From NCBI RefSeq assembly GCF_002155965.1, contig NZ_MUMH01000059.1, positions 1 to 64,000 on the forward strand: a DNA stretch of 64,000 nt. The letters run 5' to 3'. The translations under genes and the position numbers were made by a program. This document shows positions 1-11,082 of the stretch, piece after piece (position 1 is the first letter of the stretch; each line of letters starts with the position of its first letter). This stretch comes from Allokutzneria sp. NRRL B-24872 (GTDB taxonomy: Bacteria; Actinomycetota; Actinomycetes; Mycobacteriales; Pseudonocardiaceae). The notes under the pieces were generated by a model. That model did not search any database. It was not told the DNA's origin and worked only from the letters and a program-made list of their open reading frames with translations.

Positions 1-264
1 GGCCTTGCCCTCATCAACCCGACCCGAAGCCAACGCCCGCAACACCGCAGGGCGCGCAGTCAGATCAGAAGCGCGGTCCAGCAGACGGTTGGCCTTCGCA
101 CGAGTCACCCGCAGCAGCGGCATGAGCAAGCCTTCGGCGAACTCGCGATCACACGCATCAAGATCAGACACGTAACCCATCAAGACAGTGGAGAAGTCGG
201 CTACCGCCTTACCGATCGCGGCGTAGGCCGCATGCAGGAGTTCATCGGGATCATCAGGGGGCAT
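1..264 (-). CDS. 13E12-repeat family (DUF222) HNH protein, 5' part, runs off left edge
   Basis: Eighty-eight codons are open from an ATG at 264 to the window edge. The N-terminus (MPPDDPDELLHAAYAAIGKA) aligns with the intact 13E12 gene at 32543-33652: both share AAYAAI near the start, CDREF/RDREF about 40 residues in, and a Gly-Arg-(Val/Ile)-Asp-(Glu/Gln)-Gly-Lys stretch at the end of the visible part. These proteins carry an N-terminal DUF222 region and a C-terminal HNH nuclease motif and occur in many copies in actinomycete genomes. Their role is not established. The C-terminal nuclease part lies outside the window, so it is not known whether this copy is intact. A TAGAAT -10 box six bases before the ATG suggests a leaderless transcript. 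Confidence 0.8.
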   Translation of the reverse strand, partial: MPPDDPDELLHAAYAAIGKAVADFSTVLMGYVSDLDACDREFAEGLLMPLLRVTRAKANRLLDRASDLTARPAVLRALASGRVDEGKA

Positions 265-270
265 AACCCG

Positions 271-320
271 ATTCTACCCTCAAGAAAATAGACGATCATG
301 GCCTCGAAGAGTGAATTCCC
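271..320 (-). promoter_or_regulatory. Conserved 13E12 upstream block with leaderless-type -10
   Basis: The minus strand carries TAGAAT at 276-271, six bases before the ATG at 264. This stretch matches the region upstream of the other 13E12 gene (33660-33709). Shared pieces are ATTCTAC, AAATAG(A/T)CGATCATGGCC and a GAA(T/A)TCCCA-like end, at nearly the same spacing. Conservation of non-coding DNA at two copies 33 kb apart suggests a promoter that travels with the gene family. Confidence 0.6.
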
Positions 321-348
321 AAGCGTACCAACGGTTTCAGCGAATGCC

Positions 349-382
349 AGGACGCCCCAGCCCACAACGAGCCGGGGCGCCT
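349..382 (-). terminator. Possible terminator of the downstream-reading hydrolase gene
   Basis: AGG-A-CGCCCC (349-358) can pair with GGGGCGCCT (374-382) with one bulged base and a 15-base loop, just past the hydrolase stop at 416. There is no U tract, as is usual in high-GC actinomycetes. Confidence 0.4.
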
Positions 383-415
383 CAAGCCTGAAAACGCTGG
401 AATGAAGCCAAAGCC

Positions 416-1780
416 TCACGGCAGCAGCAAGCCCCAGTACAGCGCCCAAGGCACGAAGAGCGCTCCCCCGGCCAACAGCACACCACGCCGCACCCGAGCC
501 CCCACGCCAGCCGTAGCCAGTTCGCGACGGCCCCGAAACACAGTCACAGCAAGCAGAGCAACAACAGCCACGGACAGAATCTGCATCAAGAGCCACGGCA
601 GGGTACGCCCGAACACCAGCGGCCCCAGAGGCTGCTTCCCGTTGCTCATCAACAAGAACATGTAGGTCACCCAACCGACGACCACAGCGAGGGCCGCCGA
701 AGCGAGCCAGGGCGAGCGGCTGCCGGAAGCAGGACGCCAGCGGCGGACGAAGCCGCTCAGCGCATAGCCGAGGAAGGCCAGGACGAGGACGGCCAGAACG
801 GCGAGCTGAGCGAACCCGGACTCCCACCCGGCGAGCGGCGCGAGGGGCCTGCTGGGCACATCCTGACGCGGCAAGGGATCTGCGGTGTTCGAGGTGGGCA
901 GGGAACGCACCCAGGAGCCGACGAGCGGAGCGTAGGCGGGGTCGAGTTCGGGCAGGCGTTCGTAGCCGGTGACGGAGCGGTGCGCGGCGTGCTCGGCGTC
1001 GGGGAGGACGCGGAGGGTGTGGTGGCGCACGTTGTCCTGGAAAGCTCGCAGGCCCTCGGCAGGCGGAGTGAGCCGGTCCTTGGCACCCCAGATGCCGAGC
1101 GTGGGCTGTTTCAACGATCGCAGAACGGGAATCGGGTCGTAGAAGGGCTCCGGAAAGAGTCCATTGTAGACAAGCTGGCGCGTCACATCCTCAGCCACAG
1201 CGGAGACCATGGAGCCGGACACGCCCGCGTGCACGAGGCGTTCGCGGATCGCCCAGGCCTGCTGACGGCTAGGAGTGACACCGTTGGCGGCGACGGTGAT
1301 CAGGAACGCGGCGTCGTCGGAGCGGGACGCGGCGAGCGGAGCGGTCCATCCACCCTCGGACAAGCCCCAGAGGCCGACGCGTGCGGGGTCGACCTCGGGT
1401 TGCGCGCGGAGCAGCTGGAGAGCGCGGAGCGCATCACCGGCGAGCTGCGAATAGTCGCGCTGTGACAGGGAATAGCCGACCGTGCGCTTGTCGTAGAGCA
1501 GCGAGACGATGCCCTGCTGCGCGAACGCCTCGGCGAAGTGGCGGTACTGCTCGCGCTTGCCGGGACCGGAGCCGTGCACCAGCACGATGCCCGGAAGGCG
1601 AGCTCCACCACCAGAAGCAGGGGCGACGATCGTGACCGGCGTGGAGACGTCACCGAGGTCGAGGGTGAGGTCACGTGCCGTGGAATCGGCCGCGTTGGCA
1701 GCTGCCGGAAACAGCGACAGCGAGAACAGGAACAGGGCGGCCAACCCGATCAGGGCGGCGCGTTTGCATTGGAGCAGCAC
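416..1780 (-). CDS. Secreted/membrane-anchored alpha/beta hydrolase with C-terminal membrane segments
   Basis: The gene encodes 454 aa with a GTG start at 1780, chosen because AAGGAG lies eight bases upstream. Residues 1-30 are a signal peptide. The hydrolase domain (about 35-320) has the oxyanion HGSG at 69-72, nucleophile Ser141 in GLSEGG, an Asp in GAKDRL and a His in DAEHAAH, so the triad looks complete. Residues about 325-454 contain four hydrophobic segments that should be membrane helices, putting the hydrolase outside the cell. Substrate is unknown; the catalytic part resembles dienelactone-hydrolase or prolyl-oligopeptidase-like esterases. The ArsR regulator gene lies 96 bases upstream on the same strand and may control it. 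Confidence 0.8.
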   Translation of the reverse strand: MLLQCKRAALIGLAALFLFSLSLFPAAANAADSTARDLTLDLGDVSTPVTIVAPASGGGARLPGIVLVHGSGPGKREQYRHFAEAFAQQGIVSLLYDKRTVGYSLSQRDYSQLAGDALRALQLLRAQPEVDPARVGLWGLSEGGWTAPLAASRSDDAAFLITVAANGVTPSRQQAWAIRERLVHAGVSGSMVSAVAEDVTRQLVYNGLFPEPFYDPIPVLRSLKQPTLGIWGAKDRLTPPAEGLRAFQDNVRHHTLRVLPDAEHAAHRSVTGYERLPELDPAYAPLVGSWVRSLPTSNTADPLPRQDVPSRPLAPLAGWESGFAQLAVLAVLVLAFLGYALSGFVRRWRPASGSRSPWLASAALAVVVGWVTYMFLLMSNGKQPLGPLVFGRTLPWLLMQILSVAVVALLAVTVFRGRRELATAGVGARVRRGVLLAGGALFVPWALYWGLLLP

Positions 1781-1876
1781 GAGGTGCTCTCCTTTCCGTG
1801 GAAGTGCGTACCTCAGGCGTGATCGTGCGGATTTCCACTCGCCGGGGCACCGAGCGGCAACTCGGTGTCCCGGCCC

Positions 1877-2455
1877 TTACAGCGACTCTTCCGGCTGCGG
1901 AGCCGGAAAGGCGACGAACCTCGTCAGGACGAGGCGTGCCCCGGTCGCGTCCGCAGTGTCGTTCTCGGACGGTTGGAAGCGCTTCATCAGCGCGATGTAC
2001 TCCTCGAAGAACTCCATCAGCTGCTCGCCGGTGACCCGGATGGACCCGCGCGAGAACGGCACGGCGTCGGCCCACTCGCCCAGGGAGTCCCGCTGGGCCT
2101 GGAACCGCGCGTACAGCTCCAGATCGGCGGCGAACAGCTGCTCCTGCAGCTCGTCGAAGACCGCGCCCGCCTCGGGCGTTTGCGCGCTGCGCCGGGGGAA
2201 GCGGAGGTCCTTGGGCGGCGACCGCCACCACCGCTCGCGCCCCTTGGCCAGCTCGGGGGCCTCCTCGATGAACCCGTGCTCGGCGAGCTGGCGCAGGTGG
2301 TAGCTGGTCGCGCCGGTGTTCTCGCCGAGCGCCTTGGCCAGCGACGTCGAGTTCGCCGGGCCGTGCTCGGCCAGCAACCGCAGGATGCTCTGCCGCAGCG
2401 GGTGCGCGAGCGTCCGCAGCGCGTCCGGATCGGTGATCTCCCTCGGCTCGGCCAT
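1877..2455 (-). CDS. ArsR-type winged-helix transcriptional regulator
   Basis: A 192-aa protein. The N-terminal 90 residues form an ArsR-like winged helix: LAHPLRQSILRLL, then TSLAKALGENTGATSYHLRQL as the recognition region. No metal-binding Cys pair is visible, so this is probably not a metal sensor. The C-terminal half is helical and acidic and may bind a ligand or form the dimer. The start ATG at 2455 is supported by TAGTTT (2467-2462), exactly six bases upstream, which predicts a leaderless mRNA. The hydrolase gene follows on the same strand, so autoregulation and control of that hydrolase are the simplest guesses. Confidence 0.8.
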   Translation of the reverse strand: MAEPREITDPDALRTLAHPLRQSILRLLAEHGPANSTSLAKALGENTGATSYHLRQLAEHGFIEEAPELAKGRERWWRSPPKDLRFPRRSAQTPEAGAVFDELQEQLFAADLELYARFQAQRDSLGEWADAVPFSRGSIRVTGEQLMEFFEEYIALMKRFQPSENDTADATGARLVLTRFVAFPAPQPEESL

Positions 2456-2461
2456 GGTTAC

Positions 2462-2497
2462 AAACTAGCCTTTGCAAAGCCGGTTCTGCAACTAGCC
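2462..2497 (-). promoter_or_regulatory. ArsR promoter with direct repeats and palindrome (candidate operator)
   Basis: Two copies of AACTAGCC (plus strand, 2463-2470 and 2490-2497) lie 27 bases apart and flank the palindrome TTTGCAAA (2471-2478). The first copy overlaps the predicted -10 box TAGTTT of the ArsR gene and the second overlaps the stop codon of the upstream sigma-factor gene. This is a good place for the repressor to bind; the binding itself is inferred. Confidence 0.5.
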
Positions 2498-3652
2498 GGG
2501 CCGCTTCCGCCTCATCAGGTCGCGTTCGGCCACGTTCTCGGCCAGCTCAATCGCTGCGTCGTAGGCGCTGGCGGCGTCCGCGGTGCGGCCGAGGCGCTGC
2601 AACAGGTCGGCGCGCACGGCGTGGAACAGGTGGTAGCGCTGCAGATCCAGTGCCTCGACCAGCTCCAACCCGGCCGCGGGGCCCGAGACCTCGGCGATCG
2701 CGACCGCGCGGTTGAGCGCGACGACAGGGGTCGGCGTGAGCGCGAGAAGCTGGTCGTAGAGCTGCGCCACCTGACGCCAGTCCGTTGGCGGCTCGCTGTG
2801 CACGGCGTTGATCGCGGCCTGGACCTGGTAGGGGCCGGGTTGGTTGCGGCGCAAGCACTCCCGCACCAGGGCCTGCCCCTCGGCGATGAGCGCGGAGTCC
2901 CACAACCGGCGGTCCTGGTCGGCCAGCAGCACCAACTCCCCCGACGCCGTGACCCGCGCCGCGCGGCGGGACTCGATGAGCAGCATCAGGGCGAGCAGAC
3001 CGGCCGCCTCGGGCTCCTCCGGCATCAGCGCGGCGAGCTGCCTGCCGAGCCGGATCGCCTCGCCGCACAGCGCGTCGCGCCCGGCGCCATAGCCCTCGGT
3101 GAAGATCAGGTAGACCACGGCGAGCACCGCGCGCAGCCGCTCCGGCAGGTCGGCGTCGCCGGGCACGCGGTACGGGATGCGCGCGTCGCGGATCTTGCCC
3201 TTCGCGCGCACCAAGCGCTGGGCCATCGTCGCTTCTGGCACCAGGAACGCGCGGGCGATCTCCGCCGTGGACAGGCCGCCGAGCAGCCGCAATGTGAGCG
3301 CGACCCGCGCCGCGGGAGCCAGCGCGGGGTGACAGCAGGTGAAGATCAACCGGAGGCGGTCGTCCTGCACAGGCCCCTCGACGACCGGCTCCGACACGTG
3401 CAGCAGCGCGGCCTCGGCGTGCCGCTGGTCGCGCGTGGCCTCACGGCGCAGGCGGTCCACGGCGCGGTTGCGGGCGGTGGTGATGATCCACCCGGCCGGA
3501 CTGGGCGGAAGCCCGTCGGACGGCCACTTCCGCACGGCAACGGCGAACGCCTCCTGGACCGCCTCCTCGGCGATGTCGATATCGCCGAAGACGCGGACCA
3601 GGACGGACACCGCGCGCCCGTACTCCTCGGTGAAGACGCGCGAGATGTCCAC
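2492..3652 (-). CDS. ECF sigma factor, ECF42-like (large C-terminal domain)
   Basis: A 386-aa protein. Region 2 (about 1-75: [16 protein letters not shown], then [16 protein letters not shown]) and region 4 (about 105-160: [20 protein letters not shown]) are typical of extracytoplasmic-function sigma factors. They are followed by about 220 residues of helical, TPR-like sequence (DUF6596), the signature of the ECF42 group. The start is GTG at 3652; stop and start of the neighbouring DGPF gene overlap by one base (TAGTG), which indicates translational coupling. ECF42 factors are known to occur next to DGPF/YCII genes. No anti-sigma factor is present, and the long C-terminal domain is thought to do that job. 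Confidence 0.88.
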   Translation of the reverse strand: MDISRVFTEEYGRAVSVLVRVFGDIDIAEEAVQEAFAVAVRKWPSDGLPPSPAGWIITTARNRAVDRLRREATRDQRHAEAALLHVSEPVVEGPVQDDRLRLIFTCCHPALAPAARVALTLRLLGGLSTAEIARAFLVPEATMAQRLVRAKGKIRDARIPYRVPGDADLPERLRAVLAVVYLIFTEGYGAGRDALCGEAIRLGRQLAALMPEEPEAAGLLALMLLIESRRAARVTASGELVLLADQDRRLWDSALIAEGQALVRECLRRNQPGPYQVQAAINAVHSEPPTDWRQVAQLYDQLLALTPTPVVALNRAVAIAEVSGPAAGLELVEALDLQRYHLFHAVRADLLQRLGRTADAASAYDAAIELAENVAERDLMRRKRPG

Positions 3653-4005
3653 TAGCAGGAACTGCCGTCCTGCATCGGCCGCACCTCGATGGGCAGCGTG
3701 ATCACCTTCGCCAGGCGCCGACCCCATTCCAGGGCCTCGTCGAGATCGGCGGCCTGGATGATCGTGAAGCCGCCCAAGTGCTCGCGGCCCTCGGTGAACG
3801 GACCGTCGGTGACCAGCACTTCCTCACCCTTGACGCGCAGCACGGTCGCGGTGCTCGGCTCGTGCATGCCGCCCGCGAAGACCCACGCGCCCTTGGCCCG
3901 CATGTCCGCGTTGAGCGCGTCGAGCTCGCGCATGATCGGGTCGAGCACCTCGGGCGCGGGCGCCGGGCCATCGGGCTGGTAGATGCTGAGCATGTACTGC
4001 TTCAC
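3652..4005 (-). CDS. DGPF/YCII-domain protein, partner of the ECF42 sigma factor
   Basis: A 117-aa protein with the diagnostic [19 protein letters not shown]. The fold is a YCII-like ferredoxin barrel whose biochemical role is unclear; in ECF42 loci these genes are usually the sigma factor's own targets. Start: GTG at 4005 ([13 protein letters not shown]) has GGAGG five bases upstream. The next in-frame ATG gives MLSIYQ and would be too far from a ribosome site. The stop overlaps the sigma-factor GTG by one base, so the two should be made together. Confidence 0.85.
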   Translation of the reverse strand: MKQYMLSIYQPDGPAPAPEVLDPIMRELDALNADMRAKGAWVFAGGMHEPSTATVLRVKGEEVLVTDGPFTEGREHLGGFTIIQAADLDEALEWGRRLAKVITLPIEVRPMQDGSSC

Positions 4006-4090
4006 GAGTGCCTCCAGGGGCTCGTTCGGGCGTTTACACCCTCTACACGAACGCCGGAGGCGCAAATCGACACGAGGGTCGCAGAACTTT

Positions 4091-4465
4091 TCAGAGCGCG
4101 TAGTGGGCGATCATCCGGCTCAGCTCGGTGACGTCGGAGCTGCCCTTGAACTCCAGCCGGACCTTGCCGAGGCCGCTGAACCACAGCTCCAGCTCGGCGT
4201 CGAGGTCGAAGGTGCCCGCGGTCTCCACGGAGAACGCCTGGACCTTGGCGTACGGCAGGGAGGTGAAGTCGCGCTTCTTGCCCGTGATCCCCTGGACGTT
4301 CACCGCGATCAGCCGCTTGGTGGTGAAGGCCACGAAGTCGCGGACGGACTTGAACGCGGCGACGACTTCCTCACCAGGGATGATCAGGGGGCTGATGGAC
4401 CCGAGGACGTCTTCCACCCGACAGGGGGACAGCTTGAAAACGGACGCCTTCTGGAAGTCAATCAT
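4091..4465 (-). CDS. PH-like domain protein (bacterial pleckstrin-homology type)
   Basis: A 124-aa protein starting MIDFQKASVFKLSPC. The pattern GEEVVAAFKSVRDFVAFTTKR followed by KKRDFTSLPYAKVQAFSVE fits the bacterial PH_1/DUF1696 family: small cytoplasmic beta proteins of unknown function. The start at 4465 has TACGGT (4477-4472) exactly six bases upstream, predicting a leaderless mRNA. It is divergent from the glycyl-tRNA synthetase gene, whose start is only 54 bases away. A much longer minus-strand frame extends upstream through the synthetase gene but is a shadow. Confidence 0.75.
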   Translation of the reverse strand: MIDFQKASVFKLSPCRVEDVLGSISPLIIPGEEVVAAFKSVRDFVAFTTKRLIAVNVQGITGKKRDFTSLPYAKVQAFSVETAGTFDLDAELELWFSGLGKVRLEFKGSSDVTELSRMIAHYAL

Positions 4466-4519
4466 GGGACCACCGTAGCGTTCACCCAGAACCCACCGAC
4501 CCGACCGAGGAAACACACC

Positions 4520-7513
<2,994 letters not shown>

Positions 7514-7528
7514 GCGTGCTCCACCTGG

Positions 7529-7566
7529 AAGGCCGCCGTCCGTGATCAACTGCGGGCGGCGGCCTT
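7529..7566 (+). terminator. Terminator after glyQS
   Basis: AAGGCCGCCGTCCG (7529-7542) pairs with CGGGCGGCGGCCTT (7553-7566) over 14 positions with one G-U pair and a 10-base loop. It starts 16 bases after the stop codon. Confidence 0.75.
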
Positions 7567-7607
7567 CTTGCACACCTCTGACCAGCGCTACTACCGTTCG
7601 AGACACC

Positions 7608-8192
7608 ATGACGAGAACCGCTGACGACACGTTCATCCACCAGGCGCGCCGCAAGCAGTTGATCGGCTGCGCCGTCGAGGTGATCGCCGAGCTGGGGCTG
7701 GCCAACGCCTCCACCGTGCGCATCGCCGAGCGGGCTGGCGTGAGCCGCGGTGTGCTGACCTACCACTTCCGCGACCGCGCGGAGCTGATCGAGCAGGTCG
7801 TGCAGCACGTGTACGTCCTCGGTGCCGAGCTGATCGGCCCGAAGATGGTCGCGGCGCGCTCGCCGCGCGAGGCGCTGCTGACCTTCATCCGGGGCAGCGT
7901 GGAGCTCTACGCCGCGCACCCCCGCGCCATGCTGGCGCTGACCGAGATCTTCGCGGCCAGCCGCACCGAGCGCGCCGAGGACCAGCGGCACCAGCAGGAG
8001 GTCTCCGACCTCTCGCGCATCCTGGTCGCCGGGCAGGAGCAGGGGCAGTTCCGCGACTTCGACGTGAACGTCATGTGCCGCAGCGTCCGGGGGGCGCTCG
8101 ACGGCGCGCTGAGCCACGTGCTCGCGGGCGGCGAGGTCGAGCCGTACGCAGCCGAGCTGCTGGCGATCTTCGACGCGGCAACGCGCGCGTAA
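7608..8192 (+). CDS. TetR-family transcriptional regulator
   Basis: A 194-aa protein with the N-terminal HTH ASTVRIAERAGVSRGVLTYHF at about residues 35-55 and a helical ligand domain behind it. The start ATG at 7608 (MTRTADDTF) fits the usual TetR length; the upstream frame reads into the terminator region and is unlikely. The lipoprotein carboxylesterase gene follows in the same direction after about 100 bases that contain a palindrome, so the esterase is a likely target. The inducer cannot be told from the sequence. Confidence 0.85.
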   Translation: MTRTADDTFIHQARRKQLIGCAVEVIAELGLANASTVRIAERAGVSRGVLTYHFRDRAELIEQVVQHVYVLGAELIGPKMVAARSPREALLTFIRGSVELYAAHPRAMLALTEIFAASRTERAEDQRHQQEVSDLSRILVAGQEQGQFRDFDVNVMCRSVRGALDGALSHVLAGGEVEPYAAELLAIFDAATRA

Positions 8193-8231
8193 CCGCAGTT
8201 CACAAGCGTCTTCGCCGACGCGCGCCCGCAG

Positions 8232-8252
8232 ATTAAACAGACCTGCTAAATT
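8232..8252 (+). promoter_or_regulatory. Candidate operator/promoter of the carboxylesterase
   Basis: An imperfect palindrome, ATTAAACAG-AC-CTGCTAAAT (8232-8251, seven of nine arm positions paired), overlaps a -10-like TAAATT (8247-8252). A repressor here would block transcription of the esterase. The TetR regulator just upstream is the obvious candidate; this is inference. Confidence 0.4.
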
Positions 8253-8295
8253 TTGGACCGACATGAACATCTCCCAGGCCCGGAGTGAGACAGAC

Positions 8296-9879
8296 ATGCA
8301 TTCCACGAAGGCCCGCCTCGCGACCGCGCTGGCGGCCGTCCTGCTGACCGGCTGCGCGCCCCAGGGACAGGCGCAGGAACCCGAGTCGGCACCGCTGACC
8401 GTCCGCGTGGACAGCGGCGAGCTGCGCGGGATCGCGACCGCGAAGAGCCGCCAGTTCCTCGGCATCCCCTTCGCCAAGCCGCCCGTGGGCGCGCTGCGCT
8501 GGCAGCTGCCGCAACCGCCCGAGAAGTGGGACGGCGTCCGCGACGCGAGCCGGATGGGCCCCATGTGCCCGCAGGCCGCGCCCGGCGGCAAGCCAGTGCC
8601 GACCGAGGACTGCCTGGTCCTCAACGTGACGACGCCGCGCGCGCAGCGCCCCGACCGGAAGCTGCCGGTCATGGTGTGGCTGCACGGCGGCGGTTTCACC
8701 AGGGACAGCGGCAACATGTACGACGCGCAGCGGATGGCCGACCAGGGCGGCGTGATCGTCGTGACGGCCAACTACCGGCTCGGCGTGCTCGGCTACCTCG
8801 GCCTGCCGGGGCTCGCCGGATCGGGCAACTTCGGCCTCGCCGACCAGTTCGCCGCCGTGGAGTGGGCCGACCGCAACGCCGCCGCGTTCGGCGGAGACCC
8901 CGGCAACGTCACCGTGTTCGGCCAGTCGGCGGGCGGCATGTCCACCTGCGCGATGATCACCTCACCCAAGGCGCGCGGGCTGATCGACAAGGCGATCATC
9001 TCCTCCGGCTCCTGCGAGCTGGACTGGCCGACCGGCGGCCTCTTCCCCGGCGCTCCCGGGCACACCCCGTACATCCCGCTCGCCCAGGGCGTCGCCGACG
9101 GCGTCTCCGCGGCGGAGAAACTGGGTTGCTCGCCGGGTTCGGCGCTGGAGTGCTTGCGCGGCAAGACCGTTGAGCAGCTGATGCCGATCATGCAGCCGTT
9201 CGCCGACCACCTCGCCTACGGCACCGAGCTGTTGCCCAAGGACCCGAAGAAGGCGTTGCGCGACGGTGACTTCGCGAAGATCCCGGTGATGTCCGGCGGC
9301 GCCAGGGACGAGGCGCGCTCCTTCATCGGCGGCGCGATCATGTACAACCCCGAGCTGATCACCGAGAAGACCTACCCGACGTTGCTGTCCAAGGCTTTCG
9401 GCACTCGCGCGGAGGCCGTGGCGAAGGAGTACCCGATCGCCAAGTACGGCTCCGCCGGGCTCGCGTGGGCGACTGTGAACAGCGACCAGTCGTGGGCGTG
9501 CCAGGCGCAGGAGGGGCACCGCCTGCTGGCCAGGCACACCAAGGTGTTCGCCTTCGAGTTCGCCGACGACAACGCGCCCAACGTCAACCAGATCACCGTG
9601 CCCGGCCTGCCCATGGGCCCGACGCACGCGACCGAACTGCCGTCGCTGTTCGAGCTCAACGGCGTCGACCTGCTGCGCGAAGAGCCGCAGCGCGCATTGG
9701 GCCGCACGATGGTCGGCTACTGGACGCGGTTCGCGCACACCGGCGACCCCAACCACGACGGTGCTCCTCGCTGGCCCGCGACCACGGACGGCAAGCAGGC
9801 GCAGCGCCTGGCCCCGGGTGATGTGAAGCCGGTCGACGTCTCCGCCAGCCACAAGTGCGCCTTCTGGTCGGCGCGGTAG
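8296..9879 (+). CDS. Type B carboxylesterase, lipoprotein
   Basis: A 527-aa protein from ATG 8296. The N-terminus MHSTKARLATALAAVLLTGC ends in a lipobox (LLTGC), so the enzyme should be lipid-anchored on the cell surface. The family signatures are clear: IPFAKPPVGALRW, oxyanion motif HGGGF, and nucleophile Ser211 in VFGQSAGG. The length is normal for para-nitrobenzyl-esterase/cholinesterase-type enzymes; substrate is unknown. The start was chosen because the signal peptide begins there and GGAG lies ten bases upstream. An ATG at 8263 would add 11 residues before the signal peptide and would be nearly leaderless. Confidence 0.88.
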   Translation: MHSTKARLATALAAVLLTGCAPQGQAQEPESAPLTVRVDSGELRGIATAKSRQFLGIPFAKPPVGALRWQLPQPPEKWDGVRDASRMGPMCPQAAPGGKPVPTEDCLVLNVTTPRAQRPDRKLPVMVWLHGGGFTRDSGNMYDAQRMADQGGVIVVTANYRLGVLGYLGLPGLAGSGNFGLADQFAAVEWADRNAAAFGGDPGNVTVFGQSAGGMSTCAMITSPKARGLIDKAIISSGSCELDWPTGGLFPGAPGHTPYIPLAQGVADGVSAAEKLGCSPGSALECLRGKTVEQLMPIMQPFADHLAYGTELLPKDPKKALRDGDFAKIPVMSGGARDEARSFIGGAIMYNPELITEKTYPTLLSKAFGTRAEAVAKEYPIAKYGSAGLAWATVNSDQSWACQAQEGHRLLARHTKVFAFEFADDNAPNVNQITVPGLPMGPTHATELPSLFELNGVDLLREEPQRALGRTMVGYWTRFAHTGDPNHDGAPRWPATTDGKQAQRLAPGDVKPVDVSASHKCAFWSAR

Positions 9880-9887
9880 TTCGGCTG

Positions 9888-9914
9888 TACTCCGCCAGCG
9901 CCGCTGGCGGAGTA
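9888..9914. terminator. Bidirectional terminator between convergent genes
   Basis: A perfect inverted repeat, TACTCCGCCAGCG (9888-9900) and CGCTGGCGGAGTA (9902-9914), lies between the esterase stop (9879) and the stop of the small secreted protein gene (9922). Confidence 0.85.
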
Positions 9915-9921
9915 CCGCTGG

Positions 9922-10269
9922 TCAGCGCAGCACGAGGACCCTGCTCTGCGCGGAGTGCCTGCCGTTGAACACCACTGCCTCGAAGGAACCCTTGTGGCCC
10001 TTGGCGTCCGGCCAGCCCTTGAGCTTCAGGCCGGGCGTCATCGGAGTGCACGCCTCGTACCGGCGACAGATCTCGATCTGCACGTTCTTCTTGGCCGCCT
10101 CGGTCGCGGCGTGGCCGGTGGCGATGAGGTGCCCGCCCTGGAGCACCAGGCACGCGCGCAGGCCTCCCACCTCGGTGCCGCACCCGTTGTCGGCGGCGGA
10201 GGCCGACCCCGCGAGGGCCGGGACGACGCCCGCCACGAGCACGGCAGCGAGCACGAAACGCTTGATCAT
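9922..10269 (-). CDS. Small secreted protein of unknown function
   Basis: A 115-aa protein with a clear signal peptide (MIKRFVLAAVLVAGVVPALAG, cleavage near SASA-AD), leaving a basic mature protein of about 90 residues. Four Cys in the mature part (NGCG, RACL, EICRRYEACTP) could form two disulfides. It looks like the small actinomycete secreted proteins annotated only as hypothetical. GAGAGG stands seven bases before the ATG. It is monocistronic: a terminator follows and a long non-coding stretch precedes. Confidence 0.7.
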   Translation of the reverse strand: MIKRFVLAAVLVAGVVPALAGSASAADNGCGTEVGGLRACLVLQGGHLIATGHAATEAAKKNVQIEICRRYEACTPMTPGLKLKGWPDAKGHKGSFEAVVFNGRHSAQSRVLVLR

Positions 10270-10450
10270 GAATACCTCTCAACAAAAGAACACGCCAATT
10301 CGCGGCAACCGTACGCATCTGCGCTCCGAATGCAATTTCTTCGGCCGACGCCAAAAAGTCGCGAAAAGAACGTCGAAGAGAATGAGAAATGTCATTCGCG
10401 ACAGTTCGCCGAGGTGATCGCACCCGGACCGCCCCGCACGACGTCGCCGA

Positions 10451-10543
10451 GGTTGGGGTGTCTTCAAGACCCCCAAACCCCCTTGTTGATCATCGTTAAC
10501 CACCAAAAACCTCTGCCCACGAGGGTTTGGGGTGGTTGAAGAC
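10451..10543. repeat. Compound inverted repeat
   Basis: A 21-base arm at 10460-10480 (starts GTCTTCAA, ends CCCCAAACCC) is matched at 18 of 21 positions by the reverse complement of 10523-10543. The left arm can also fold locally with 10451-10465 (12 of 14 positions). TTGAAGAC or its complement occurs three times between 10461 and 10575. No open frame is enclosed. Confidence 0.6.
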
Positions 10544-10737
10544 TTCGGGAGAGGGGATTGTGCGTACTTGAAGACTGGCAAACCCCGCGACTGACAGGAC
10601 ACGGCCTGGCGCGCCAAGGCTTCGTTTCGGCGGCCGACTCGCGCTGTGGCCGTGGCACGTAGGCTGCGCCTTGACGATGAGGCATCGCAAACCCATGTCA
10701 GATCCGCGTCGCGCGCCGCAGAACAGCAGGTCAAAGT

Positions 10738-10766
10738 GTCTTCCCCGCGCGAGCGGGGGTGGTCCG
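10738..10766 (+). repeat. Solitary type I-E-like CRISPR repeat (no array)
   Basis: This 29-base element has the length, the GTC start, the hairpin CCCCGCGCGAGCGGGG and the GGTCCG end typical of type I-E repeats in actinomycetes. No second copy occurs 61 bases away on either side. A degenerate look-alike (CCCCGCGCTAGCAGGGA) sits about 100 bases downstream. No cas gene is in the window, so I call it an orphan repeat, not an array. Confidence 0.5.
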
Positions 10767-10875
10767 AACTGTGGGACGCCCTGCGCTGCCGTCCGCGCGC
10801 ACGTGCGGGCGCCCCGCCAACGCGCCACGCAACCGCCACTCCCCCGCGCTAGCAGGGAAGAACGCGACGCCTACC

Positions 10876-10888
10876 GTCCACAGTGGAC
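10876..10888. repeat. GTCCACAGTGGAC palindrome, non-coding copy of a dispersed motif
   Basis: This perfect 13-base palindrome is the one non-coding copy of a motif whose core TCCAC(A/T)GTGGA also occurs inside genes at 15817, 28547, 38913, 44203, 48139, 51591 and 55881. Related versions keep TCC and GGA and vary the AT-rich centre. Confidence 0.6.
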
Positions 10889-11000
10889 CAAACGGGCGCC
10901 GGGCGGAGGCCGTCCGGTGTCACCCGGGTAGTTGACAACGATCAACATCAGAGTTTCTTCGGGGGATCGGCACAGCGCTTCGGGTAAACTCGACGCCCAG

Positions 11001-11082
11001 GTCGAGAGGCGCTGCAACGGGCACAGGCCCGCCACGCTCGACCCCGCACGATCCGCAACAAGGGCGCCTCCCATCGGGGAGG
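11001..11082 (+). ncRNA. S-adenosylhomocysteine (SAH) riboswitch controlling metH
   Basis: The leader contains the SAH-aptamer core GAGGCGCTGCAACGGG followed by CAGGCCCG. Helix one is GTCGAG (11001-11006) with CTCGAC (11037-11042); the inner helix is CGGGC (11018-11022) with GCCCG (11027-11031); the pseudoknot is AGGCGC (11007-11012) with GCGCCT (11064-11069). Next to it CCTCCC (11067-11072) can pair with the ribosome site GGGAGG (11077-11082). The bases CCT at 11067-11069 belong to both pairings, so SAH binding should free the ribosome site and turn metH on. This is established behaviour for the class; the folding is read by eye. Confidence 0.78.

Larger units (their letters stand above)
10270..11000. 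other. Long intergenic region without a convincing gene
   Basis: About 730 bases separate the secreted-protein gene from the metH leader. Open frames on both strands lack starts with ribosome sites and look like nothing known. The stretch holds the compound inverted repeat at 10451-10543, a single CRISPR-type repeat at 10738-10766, a GTCCAC-type palindrome at 10876-10888 and, near its right end, TTGACA (10932-10937) and TAAACT (10985-10990), the latter a plausible -10 box for metH. The mix suggests remnants of inserted DNA. Confidence 0.55.

Noticed and set aside
8263-8295. ATG at 8263 as start of the carboxylesterase
   Set aside because: It would put 11 residues before a well-formed lipoprotein signal peptide. 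The ATG at 8296 has a better ribosome site.
10738-10866. A CRISPR array
   Set aside because: Only one good repeat and one poor look-alike at the wrong spacing, and no cas genes.
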